This document shows, piece after piece, positions 45,055 through 55,319 of a DNA stretch of 64,000 nt; the first letter of the stretch is position 1; each line of letters opens with the position of its first letter. This DNA is from Omphiscola glabra (taxonomy: Eukaryota > Mollusca > Gastropoda > Lymnaeidae). The translations under genes were made by a program, and so were the position numbers. The stretch lies in assembly GCA_964017045.1 (NCBI GenBank), contig OZ024794.1, forward strand, positions 19,469,617 through 19,533,616. The letters run 5' to 3'. The notes under the pieces are model-generated. The model did no database searches. It was not told the DNA's origin and worked only from the letters and a program-made list of their open reading frames with translations.

Positions 45055-45430
45055 ACAACCCATTCATCGCGGGCACCAAGTGGCATTTACAGCAACCCAT
45101 TCATCGCGGGTACCATGTGGCATTTACAGCAACCCATTCATCGCGGGTACCAAGTGGCATTTACAGCAACCCATTCATCGCGGGTACCAAGTGGCATTTA
45201 CAGCAACCCATTCATCGCGGGTACCAAGTGGCATTTACAGCAACCCATTCATCGCGGGTACCATGTGGTATTTACAGCAACCCATTCATCGCGGGTACCA
45301 AGTGGCATTTACAGCAACCCATTCATCGCGGGTACCAAGTGGCATTTACAGCAACCCATTCATCGCGTGTACCAAGTGGCATTTACAGCAACCCATTCAT
45401 CGCGGGTACCAAGTGGCATTTATAGCAACA
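45055..45430. repeat. Minisatellite, unit 37 bp, about 10 copies
   Basis: CCCATTCATCGCGGGTACCA plus AGTGGCATTTACAGCAA. A 37-bp period rotates the same peptide through three + frames, giving three overlapping spurious frames of 127-169 codons. Confidence 0.96.
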
Positions 45431-45599
45431 TCTTCTACTATGTGCAATGACTTTCCTCAAGGTGCTCGTATTCGTATGGGAAGCGAATGACACAAACGTG
45501 CCCAGTAGGGTGCAACAGCATTCTTGACCATCGTTAAGAATCCAGGGCGACGTATACTAAGTCAGATAGTCAAGTCTATTTCTATTTCTATTTAGAAAA

Positions 45600-46690
45600 T
45601 CAAAACAAGCTTTTGCCGATATTATCCACAATCATTTTCTGCGGAACACACGACATCGCACTTCGTGGCAAAAATAGCGACACTGGAAATGTTCATGGTG
45701 TGTTTCAGCTTATAAAAGAGGGGAGGCTTGTGACAAAGACCTGGAGACACTTTTGCAGACGTCCGTTGGTAATGTGCTCGTTATATTTCTCACGTGGTCC
45801 AAAGATCAACTGATTTGTGAGGAAGTAATAAAGAAACAAAATATGATATCAGTAAAAACATGTGTAGCGTTCTCAATATTAGCCGATGAAATAAGTGATA
45901 TACCAGGAACAGAACAGAACAGAACAGTGGTCGTTGCCGGTACGTCTTGTAGACAACGTAGATATAGTGCATTTACAATTTGTGAAGAATTTATCGTATT
46001 CCGGTCACTGAAGCGATTGACAGCAATGAATTATTGCAATCAATGTGGTCTGGATATGACAAAAATACATGGACAAGGATGTGACTGCTGTTCTACAATG
46101 GCAGGAAAAGAAGCTGGTGTTCAGACTAAAATACGCAATTTTTACCAAAAGCAGCATTTGTTCCTTGCTCTGCGCATTGGCTCAATCTGGTTGTTAATGA
46201 TTTGACTTCAATTGTTCAAGTGCGTAATGCCACTGGTGCCATCAAATCTTCCATTATTTTTTTTTCCGAGAAAGCATAAAGCGAAGGTCGTTAATACTTA
46301 AGTGTACATTGGTCTGTGAAACTCGATGGTCCTCAAAATATAAAATCATTCGCATTTTTAGTGAGAATTTCGAGGTGATATGCAATCAATTGCACAATCT
46401 TGTAACAAATGACACGGGTAAAACGCGATCAAATGCTCACCAGCTATTGTGTTTATGTTCTTAGCCTACATTTCTCGTATGTCTTGGGATTATCTTTACG
46501 TACTCAGCGATACTGAAACAAGTAATTCAATCATTACAAGCCATACAGCTGGAGTTGATAAGTGTACATAAACATATTTGTAAAGTAAGGGACGTTTCCG
46601 GTGAACATCTTCAGGACGTTGAAACTCAGTTCAAGAAAAATATTTATGAAAAAGTCTTGACTTTTACAGCTTTAGTAACATTGAGATGAA
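45600..46690 (+). pseudogene. Decayed hAT-superfamily transposase (DUF4371/ZMYM1-like)
   Basis: Several + frames, separated by frameshifts, spell out successive parts of one DUF4371-type hAT transposase: STIIFCGTHDIALRGKNSDT (about 45620), SILADEISDIPGTEQN (about 45880), ICEEFIVF, LDMTKIHGQGCD (about 46050), VQTKIRNFY, then in another frame CSAHWLNLVVNDLTS (about 46172), CETRWSSKY (about 46315) and LAIQLELISVHKH (about 46550). The LADE and GQGxD acidic residues of the RNase H fold are visible. The longest clean piece is 150 codons (45753-46205). Several shifts and stops mean no protein is made. The C-terminal continuation is split by the satellite at 46660-47860 and resumes at 47830-47890. 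Confidence 0.87.
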
Positions 46691-47860
46691 GAGCTATCGT
46701 ATCTGTGGACTTGGCTCTTACAGCTTTAGTTAACATTGAGTGGAAAATCCCTCGTATCTGTAGACTTGGCTCTTACAGCTTTAGTTAACATTGAGTGGAA
46801 AAGCCCTCGTATCTGTGGACTTGGCTCTTACAACTTTAGTTAACATTGAGTGGAAAAGCCCTTGTATCTGTGGACTTGGCTCTTACAGCTTTAGTTAACA
46901 TTGAGTGGAAAAGCCCTCGTATCTGTACACTTGGCTCTTACAGCTTTGGTTAACATTGAGTTGAAAATCTCTCGTATATGTGCACTTGGCTCTTAGAGCT
47001 TTAGTTAACATCGAGTTGAAAAGCCCTCGTATATGTGTACTTGGCTCTTAGAGCTTTAGTTAACATCGAGTTGAAAAGCCCTCGTATATGTACACTTGGC
47101 TCTTACAGCTTTAGTTAACATTGAGTTGAAAATCCCTCGTATCTGTGCACTTGGCTCTTACAGCTTTAGTTAACATTGAGTTGAAAATCCCTCGTATCTG
47201 TACACTTGGCTCTTACAGCTTTAGTTAACATTGAGTTGAAAATCCCTCGTATCTGTACACTTGGCTCTTACAGCTTTAGTTAACATTGAGTTGAAAATCC
47301 CTCGTATCTGTGCACTTGGCTCTTACAGCTTTAGTTAACATTGAGTTGAAAATCCCTCGTATCTGTGCACTTGGCTCTTAGAGCTTTAGTTAACATTGAG
47401 TTGAAAATCCCTCGTATCTGTGTATTTGGCTCTTACAGCTTTAGTTAACATTGAGATGAAAATCCCTCGTATCTGTACACTTGGCTCTTACAGCTTTAGT
47501 TAACATTGAGTTGAAAATCCCTCGTATCTGTGCACTTGGCTCTTAGAGCTTTAGTTAACATTGAGTTGAAAATCCCTCGTATCTGTGCACTTGGCTCTTA
47601 GAGCTTTAGTTAACATTGAGTTGAAAATCCCTCGTATCTGTGCACTTGGCTCTTAGAGCTTTAGTTAACATTGAGTTGAAAATCCCTCGTATCTGTGCAC
47701 TTGGCTCTTAGAGCTTTAGTTAACATTGAGCTGAAAATCCCTCGTATCTGTGCACTTGGCTCTTACAGCTTTAGTTAACATTGAGTTGAAAATCCCTCGT
47801 ATCTGTGCACTTGGCTCATACAGCTTTAGTTAACATTGAGATGAAGAGTCCTCGCATCTC
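46660..47860. repeat. 55-bp satellite derived from transposase coding sequence, about 21 copies
   Basis: Units contain CTTACAGCTTTAGTTAACAT, TGAGTTGAAAATCCCTCGTA, TCTGTGCACTTGG. In one frame a unit encodes ALVNIELKIPRI, the hAT/DUF4371 segment usually written as 'vnIEmKiPRi' that should follow the upstream pseudogene. The first and last units keep the GAGATGAAGAG version (IEMKS), and inner units share the derived GAGTTGAAAATC version. This fits expansion within the gene. The 55-bp period breaks the reading frame. Confidence 0.93.
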
Positions 47861-47935
47861 TGTAGGAGAAGAATATGACAGCAACCCTCAGAAACTCAAA
47901 TGTCAAGGGTGAAGATCCCGACTCAAAAGAAGACT
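47830..47935 (+). pseudogene. Continuation of the hAT transposase pseudogene
   Basis: After the satellite the frame NIEMKSPRISVGEEYDSNPQK resembles the region leading to the C-terminal dimerisation part of hAT transposases. It continues the pseudogene interrupted at about 46690. Decay follows within 40 bp. Confidence 0.65.
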
Positions 47936-47943
47936 ATTTAGAT

Positions 47944-48453
47944 CAGAGGTCCCCAAACTTTTTTTTGTCTCGTAGACCACTTGCTGTGTTTTTCGGTTTT
48001 GGGTAGACCCCCTGCTTATCTGTTATTGAATTTTTGCAAATTCATTAACTTCACATGTATTTTTGACAGCCGGTATAGTGCTACTCACTTTGAAAGATTT
48101 AAATTTGTATTCATATATCATAAAATATACATAAGAACTTAAATTTTAATATGATTCTTCATCACGTTTCGTGAACATTTATGTTTTTAAAAAATTTTCT
48201 TCATAGGTATAATTTATGTAGGAAGATATATGTCTTTAAAATATAAGGTAATATTATGTAAGTAAATAGGTACTATCTGTGTATGTGGATTCATGGAATG
48301 CCAAAATAGAAGTCACGACCTGCTTACATGAGATCCACTATCGTTGACCCACATTTTCATTTCATGGACCCCAATATTTTTTTCCTGACATGGACCCCTT
48401 GCAAGTTGTCATCGACCCCTGGGGGTCAATATAGACCACTTTGGGAATCAATG
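47944..48453. mobile_element. hAT-type non-autonomous element (CAGAGGTCCCCAAAC ends)
   Basis: A 510-bp element starting CAGAGGTCCCCAAACTTTTT and ending CCACTTTGGGAATCAATG, imperfect inverted ends of the hAT type. It is flanked by perfect 8-bp copies ATTTAGAT (47936-47943, 48454-48461). Internal GACCCCCTG and CCTGGGGGTC patches mark the subterminal regions. No transposase frame is present. Confidence 0.88.
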
Positions 48454-48461
48454 ATTTAGAT

Positions 48462-48638
48462 AAGTGGTTCTCAACCTTCCTAATGCCACTACCCTTTCAT
48501 ACAGTTCCTCATGTTTTGGCGACCCCCAGCCACAAAATGATTTTTGTTTCTATTTCATAACTGTAGGGTATATGTGTTTTCAGATGGTCTTAGGCGACCC
48601 CTTATAGGGTCGCGTGACCCACAGGTTGAGAACCGCTG
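48462..48638. mobile_element. SPIN-like hAT MITE, copy 4, directly abutting
   Basis: A 177-bp SPIN-like copy starting AAGTGGTTCTCAACCTTCC and ending GGTTGAGAACCGCTG. It uses the same ATTTAGAT on its left (48454-48461) and has another on its right (48639-48646). It therefore inserted exactly into the target duplication left by the 47944 element, or the reverse. Confidence 0.88.
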
Positions 48639-48646
48639 ATTTAGAT

Positions 48647-48687
48647 AAACCCCAGAGGGGTCGCGACCCACAGGTTGAGAACCGCTT
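48647..48687. mobile_element. Partial terminal copy of the SPIN-like MITE
   Basis: CCCCAGAGGGGTCGCGACCC followed by ACAGGTTGAGAACCGCTT repeats the last 40 bp of a SPIN-like element and is followed by a fourth ATTTAGAT (48688-48695). It could be a second truncated insertion or a local tandem duplication of the end plus its target. Confidence 0.8.
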
Positions 48688-48695
48688 ATTTAGAT

Positions 48696-49005
48696 AAACA
48701 ATACTTGTTCCGTATTTGGATTCTACAATGGCATCTCTGACCAACCGTTTCTCTAGAGACAACAGCCCCCAGGACTAGCTATTCAGACCTCAGCCTGATA
48801 TCATGACATGTCTTAATCGTGTCTAGTTTAAGCAGAGAGTTGAAATCATTACTATTTTGTACTCATTTCAAAACTTTGAGCTTGAAGCAATGAGCTGGTT
48901 TGATTTTTGGAGCATGCAGCTACAATCACAAGATATTCAAAATGACTTGCAGCTTATCGACTTGCTGCCAAGTACATACGTTTTCCCCCATCTTTTCGCT
49001 AAGCT
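48696..49005. other. Intergenic DNA, nothing recognised
   Basis: No gene or element recognised. Confidence 0.45.
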
Positions 49006-49006
49006 A

Positions 49007-49660
49007 TTCTTATAGCACTTACTTTACCTGTCCGATCTATTCGCAAAGCTATTCTTATAGCACTTACTTTACCTGTCCGATCTATTCGCAAAGCTATTCT
49101 TATAGCACTTACTTTACCTGTCCGATCTATTCGCCAAGCTATTCTTATAGCACTTACTTTACCTGTCCGATCTATTCGCCAAGCTATTCTTATAGCACTT
49201 ACTTTACCTGTCCGATCTATTCGCCAAGCTATTCTTTAGCACTTACTTTACCTGTCCGATCTATTCGCCAAGCTATTCTTATAGCACTTACTTTACCTGT
49301 CCGATCTATTCGCCAAGCTATTCTTATAGCACTTACTTTACCTGTCCGATCTATTCGCCAAGCTATTCTTATAGCACTTACTTTACCTGTCCGATCTATT
49401 CGCTAAGCTATTCTTATAGCACTTACTTTACCTGTCCGATCTATTCGCCAAGCTATTCTTATAGCACTTACTTTACCTGTCCGATCTATTCGCCAAGCTA
49501 TTCTTATAGCACTTACTTTACCTGTCCGATCTATTCGCTAAGCTATTCTTATAGCACTTACTTTACCTGTCCGATCTATTCGCCAAGCTATTCTTATAGC
49601 ACTTACTTTACCTGTCCGATCTATTCGCCAAGCTATTCTTATAGCATTTACTTTACCGAC
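49007..49660. repeat. Minisatellite, unit 45 bp, about 14 copies
   Basis: TATTCGCCAAGCTATTCTTA, TAGCACTTACTTTACCTGTC, CGATC. Very uniform; one unit lacks TA and shifts the frame. The 168-codon + frame is a by-product of the 45-bp period. Confidence 0.96.
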
Positions 49661-50160
49661 AACAACATGCACCGTGGAGCGCTCCTTTAGTTCCCTCAGA
49701 CAAGTAAAAAACTTGACTTGGCTTGACAATGACTGACGAACATCTTTCAGGCTTGACTTAGCTCAGTGAACATCGTTTACGTGTGCACAGAAATAAGGCA
49801 GAGTTTGCGCAGAGAGCAATTGAAATGTTTGGGAAGGATAAACGCCGACCTCAGTTCCTTTTCAAAGATTGAAATTAAAGAATATCAAGAAGAAATGTGT
49901 GAGTCTGTTAGTTGAACAGTTTATATTATAAGCTTACTTAACTTACTAATTTCTGTTAGGAAATGAATTTTGTTTTCAAAATGACTGCGAAAATTCTCTA
50001 ATTTAAAAAGTAGGCTATACTATTAATACATAGGCATACGGTTTTAGCTTTCAATTATATGTTTATAATATGGAGGAAAAAAATTAATGTCCTATGTTTG
50101 TTGACACCACCTGGGAAAATTCCTGCGGCTGCCTATGTTCATGAGACCATTAGCCATATT
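49661..50160. other. Intergenic DNA, nothing recognised
   Basis: AT-rich, with no features recognised. Confidence 0.45.
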
Positions 50161-50165
50161 ATTAT

Positions 50166-50554
50166 CGAAGTGGCTATTGGTACCCGGGTATCAGAATTGA
50201 GAGGTTGGGATTAAAAAACGATTTAAAATATTATCGTTGGGTTTGTAAGACCAAATGAGGTATCAAATGAAAGATAATTGAATGTACTATACGTTTGTAA
50301 ACTTAATTCTTCATTTTAACTAAAATAAACTACCACAAATGACATCGGAATAGCATTAGTCAAAATGGACCCGGACAATCAGCGCCGCCATTCGCACCCG
50401 GGTACCTGAAGAATTAAATTACAAACGTATAGTACATTCAGTTATCTTTCATTTGATACCTCATTTGGTCTTACAAACTTAACAATAATATTTTAAATCG
50501 TTTTTTAATCCCAACCTCCCAATTCTGGTACCCGGGTACCAATAGGTGCAGCCT
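50166..50554. mobile_element. Long-inverted-repeat element, copy 2 (inverted)
   Basis: A 389-bp copy of the element at 16667, in the opposite orientation. The left tip is CGAAGTGGCTATTGG, and the right tip is the inverse of AGGCTGCACCTATTGG. It is flanked by perfect ATTATTAT (50158-50165, 50555-50562), which fixes the 8-bp target duplication and both tips. The centre again has TGGACCCGGACAATCAGCG. Confidence 0.93.
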
Positions 50555-50562
50555 ATTATTAT

Positions 50563-51100
50563 TTCGGGGGTTCACTAAATTTTAGAACGGAATAGCAACA
50601 AAAGACAACAACAAAAAAATAAACTTGTGAATGTAAAGTAGATTGCACGTCACGCATTACGTCACGAATTCTAAGAGAATATGTGAAGCACTAAAGTCAA
50701 TAATAATAACACGTTTCATTTAATCAAGCTAGTAGCAAAACGTGGCTTGAATTTCAAAATGATAATGGCTTGATAACATTAAGAAGCAAATAACATCGTG
50801 TTGTAAACTTTTGGAAAGGAAAATTGTTAACGAGTAGTCGGAGTAGGCATAAAAAAAGTCGACGACGAGGGGTCGCCCCAAAGCTGGCCCTCGGCTCGAA
50901 CAGTTTGAGTACCCTCTTATTTAATCCATCATGGCTCTGTTATCGAAAGAAAATATATATATTAACTGAGATTTCGGGGGGCCGGCCACTAGCTGTGTTT
51001 CGATCATTCCCCCCGCCATGCTTGGCCGTCATGGCACATAACACGCTTTCACGGTACAACGCTTTCGTGGCATCATGGCTATTAACTTATTTATAAGTCA
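50563..51100. other. Intergenic DNA, nothing recognised
   Basis: A GC-richer patch at about 50860-51040 has no coding signature I recognise. Confidence 0.4.
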
Positions 51101-51103
51101 AGT

Positions 51104-51846
51104 TAGGGGCCATCCGTAAATTACGTCAACAAAACAGGGATGGGTGGTGAAAGTATTTGCCCTCCCCTCCCCCCTGAATTTTGAGGTATTATTTAAATTG
51201 ATATGTACTGTGGTGCCTCCAGTAAAAACAACTTTTAACAAGCCGACCAAGTTTTGGCTTTGCCCCCCCCCCCCCTTCTGAAAAAACCCTGAAATGACGC
51301 CCCTGGTTCGATTGGCAGTTAATGCATACAATGCAAATGTTTGACATTTAAAGCGCTGAATGCTTTGGCGAGACAAGACTGATGTCAGCCGTTCCCATAA
51401 TAATACTAATATTTAATATGGCAATGATAAATTAATCATTTGCTTTGCGCTATTGCAATGTAAAGATTAAAAAATAGCAATAATTTATTAGCAATAATAT
51501 TTAGACCCTATCAATTCTTTACTTACTTCTGCAAAATAAAATTGCCCTAGTAATAGATTCCACCTGTTATAGATTTAAAATTAGAGTCTAGTTCAAGAAG
51601 TTTTTTAAAATGTATTAAATTTTTTTGTTATCTTAAAAATTAAAAAAACATCATTTTCATTTATAGTCTCGGCCTGTATACTTTTTTTTTAAAAAGTTGT
51701 TTTGGTATGGGGTATTAAACAATTTTTAACATACTTAATAGGAGGTGGGGGAATTGAAAGTTTGGCAGTTGTTGACAAGGCAGAGAGTTTGGGGGGGAGG
51801 GAATAATTGCCTTAAATTTGTTGACATAATTAATGGACGGCCTCAT
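51104..51846. mobile_element. DNA transposon remnant with GGGGCCATCCGTAAATT ends
   Basis: The left end GGGGCCATCCGTAAATTACG TCAAC is mirrored on the right by GTTGACATAATTAATGGACG GCCTC, giving about 28 bp of terminal inverted repeat. CCATCC(A/G)TAAATTACGTCA-type ends occur on MITEs in many animals; I do not assign a superfamily. The inside is C- and G-run rich on opposite sides and has no transposase. Confidence 0.75.
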
Positions 51847-51849
51847 ACA

Positions 51850-53010
51850 GCTTCAGGAATAGATCCGAAACATTTTCTTTTTTTTTAAAATGAAGATGTT
51901 TTATGCCCTAACAAAGTAAGACAGACTGTTGCAGCTTCCATTTCAATAATTTATGCATCCACCGAAGCAAAACTCAAATCTCAAGTTCGCAATCTTGGCC
52001 CTATTCATCAGGATTCACTTCTAAATACAAGCTGGGTCCTTTAATGGTTATATTTTGACGATAGTATCTGAAGTAAACAAGTTGTGTAGTTGGAAACAAA
52101 CTCTTGATGCACTTCTCACTGTGTCACCGTCGACATTTCAAATGAACTCTTTTAGCGTGGGTACAGTGAATTCCAGGGGTTCTATTTTTTTTCAGCATCA
52201 CACACCTCTTGATTTTAAAAATATTTTCTTCACTCAGGTCACTATTTCAAGACAAATTTCTCGCACAAGCACGATAACAAAAAGGCTAATAAAAATTAAA
52301 ATAAAAAAATATTTTCGAGGGTAAAGGGGTGATGACGGGGGAGGTTGAATAAGGTATTCGCCCCTAGCGCCAAGTCTTCAAAAAGGATCATAATAGTGAA
52401 TTAAATTATAAAATCCCTTGTAATTCACAAAGACAAGGGGCGTCATAACTATCTTTTTACTTTTCAGCCCCATGAGTACTTTTTTTCTGTATATTTAGGC
52501 ATAGAACAGGAGTGGTAGTTTCAGGGTTCGACCGCAGCTACTTTTTCTTGGCACTGCCTTATTTCGGGGTCTTCCCGCACCCAACTGTATCTGCCCTCCA
52601 CACCCTGGCTGGTGTACGGGCTAAGAACCCCTGGTGTAGTGGAAGGATACCATAAATTGCTTTTGTCCTGGAAAATTATTATTATTATATTATTCTTTAC
52701 GAGAGAAGGCCTGGCCTAGATTTTTTTATTTTTGGGGGAGGGATACAAACTAAGAATATTGGTCGGTACTCAGATAGTCTGAGTTAGCATACGATTTTAG
52801 AGTTCTTATTGAGTCATACGATTATTGAGAGGGTAATAGGGACCCAGGTTCACTTTTTTTGCCAGTGGCCCTTATTAGTAAGTATTGTGGAATATTCCTT
52901 TCTTTCGCTACTATCCTACCAATAGAAAAGAAGGATTTATTCCCTCTTACACTTAGGTTACTAAAAAAAACAAATGGAGACACTTCCGGTTAGGTTATCA
53001 CAGAAAAGTC
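51850..53010. other. Intergenic DNA, nothing recognised
   Basis: Several AT-rich stretches and short simple runs. No exon or element ends recognised. Confidence 0.45.
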
Positions 53011-53017
53011 TCGCTTG

Positions 53018-53437
53018 TTTTTTTATATCGTGCACCGCTTTAAAAGTAAATACTTATTGAAAATGTCGATATTTCTGCATAAAATTATTATGGGTACGTT
53101 TTATCCTTTGATCAATTTGTTTAAATTGCAGATAATTATTGTTTTTTTTGCAACAATTTTTAAAATAATTAATTGTTAACATGCGGATGCGTCTTGCGTT
53201 CATGCAACTATATTTAATATTTATTTTTTTTATATCGTGCACCGCTTTAAAAGTAAATACTTATTGAAAATGTCGATATTTCTGCATAAAATTATTATGG
53301 GTACGTTTTATCCTTTGATCAATTTGTTTAAATTGCAGATAATTATTGTTTTTTTTGCAACAATTTTTAAAATAATTAATTGTTAACATGCGGATGCGTC
53401 TTGCGTTCATGCAACTATATTTAATATTTATTTACTA
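53018..53437. repeat. 207-bp tandem duplication
   Basis: Two adjacent copies with a 207-bp offset (for example TGCACCGCTTTAAAAG at 53031 and 53238), which I read as identical throughout. Both include GTTAACATGCGGATGCGTC. The perfect match means a very recent duplication, or an assembly artefact. Confidence 0.95.
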
Positions 53438-54688
53438 TACAGTATACACTTAAACTTAACTTTAATGACCCAAACTTAATCTTAACTTATCTAAATCATC
53501 GATATAAAGTGTGTAGTAGTAATATTAGTCTAGCCGCTAGCTTTAAAAAGTTCCAGACTTGACCAGCACACACTAGTCACTGCCAAGCCTAGCTATTCAG
53601 TATTCTCAACAAACTATTCTGCTGATTATATGAATTATGATCTAGAATTATAGAATATTTAGACTTAGACTCATTTTTGAGGATACTCTCAAACTCTATT
53701 TGTTGAAACTAAATAAAACTAGTGTACTTTTTATTATTCTGATAATAAGTTAAATAATAGATAAGTGTTAATTGCTGTTAATAATCTAATTCAATAATTC
53801 CAGGATAAGGCCTAAGCCTAAGGACTACCTTTACTTCTACTCAAAATAGTGACAATACTTGTAAGTTCAATACTATAATTATACTGCCACAACGTAAACA
53901 CTTTTTTGTACTAGTGCAAGTACTCAAGTACTACTCAACTGTGGTGTAGCTAGGGTTGTTGCCATGGAGGCGGAGGTGGACAGACCAAATTTTGATGCCT
54001 GAAAATTCTCCCCCTTCATATCTATATATTAACAATTTTAAATAGTGGTGCTGCTGTGGATTCCCCCCCCCCCATCCGCACCCCCTGCTGATTACTGCTA
54101 CGACTAGAGACTCGACAATACCAAAATAGTTTGGTCATAGTCTACTAATTATGCCCAGTCTGCCTACCCGGTTAATTTTATTGAGTATTATCAGAATTGA
54201 CAATTGAGTATAAACATGGTAAAATGTGAAATTCACTTCATTTGAAATTGCAATCATATTTTATTCAAATGTCAAATGTGTGACAGTGTGTGTGTATGAA
54301 TTGGATTGACCAGGTCAGAGAACTCTTCCACACGAAAGACTGTGACGCTCTCTCCCCAAACTTAATATTTATAGCCATAGTGATAAATGGCAAGGCATGT
54401 ACTGAGTAAATGCTTATGGCATGAAATCTCTGACCTGATCAATACAAATTAGCTTCTGACTTTGATGTTTGATGTTTTGTGCATAGGGTTTACCACCTTC
54501 CCATTGGATCCAGCTTTTTGCACATAGCGACATAGCTGGAGATGATTATGCATTATAATTAATTAGTGAGATTCAACTGTTCACTTCCATTTAATAAAAT
54601 TCTTGCGACATTCAAGTCATTGACTAAATTTTCCTAATATTAGTATAATGTTCTCTACATTTTTTGACATCTTTATCTTTTTTTCTAG
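53438..54688. other. Upstream region of the SCAP gene
   Basis: Should contain the promoter and any upstream non-coding exon of the SCAP gene, but I could not locate a transcription start. It includes poly-C near 54065, a degraded GTGTAGCTAGGG element end at 53943 and an inverted-repeat MITE at 54298-54450. Confidence 0.4.
54298..54450. mobile_element. Small inverted-repeat MITE
   Basis: GAATTGGATTGACCAGGTCA GAGA at the left and TCTCTGACCTGATCAATACA AATT at the right are inverted copies, matching at roughly 20 of 24 positions and separated by about 105 bp. No clear target duplication, so the superfamily is unknown. Confidence 0.6.
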
Positions 54689-54978
54689 GCTGACCATTTA
54701 TTGAGAAGTCATGTCAGATTGTGAGACCCAAGACATTTGGCCCAAGATATCATCAACTTTTCCATTTCCATATTCAATACCATTAAAATTGTCACAAACT
54801 GAAACAAAAATCTTTAAAAACATCTGAGCTCTTTATAAAGTGCTCTGCCCTGTGGAATGCTCACCATCAAGTCTCTTCATGACCGCATTGCTCAGATCTA
54901 TTATACACATGGATTATTTTGTGCTAGTCATCCATTCGCTACAATCATCTCCGTCATCTTTGTAGTTTTTGTAACATG
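54689..54978 (+). CDS. SCAP: SCAP exon with 5' UTR end, start codon and TM1
   Basis: An acceptor TTTTTTTCTAG ends at 54688, so an upstream non-coding exon is likely. Coding starts at ATG 54857-54859; an in-frame TAA at 54836-54838 rules out an earlier start. The 40 complete codons read [11 protein letters not shown]...[12 protein letters not shown] followed by TM1 (about residues 28-41). HGL-CAS-P is the conserved SCAP N terminus. The exon ends TG|GTAAAT and the split Cys codon (residue 41) is completed in the next exon. Confidence 0.93.
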
Positions 54979-55288
54979 GTAAATATCACTATAGTGTTAT
55001 ATATATATATATGTGTATATATATATATATATATCATTTAAGTTTGAGAGGCTAGGAGAGGACCATATTAAGAGATTTTGTGTAGGTTGCTGATGGACTT
55101 CAAAATAACAATTACATTTATTAAAAATTATTATAATTTGTGAACTTTTATAATAATAATAAATTTGTTTGTTCTTATGCCATGAACCATAAATGGATCT
55201 AAATATTTAATTGTAATAAATTTATGTAAATAACTATTTCCTATTGATGTTGAAATTTTACTTATAAAGAGTTAAAATTAAAGTCAGT

Positions 55289-55319
<31 letters not shown>

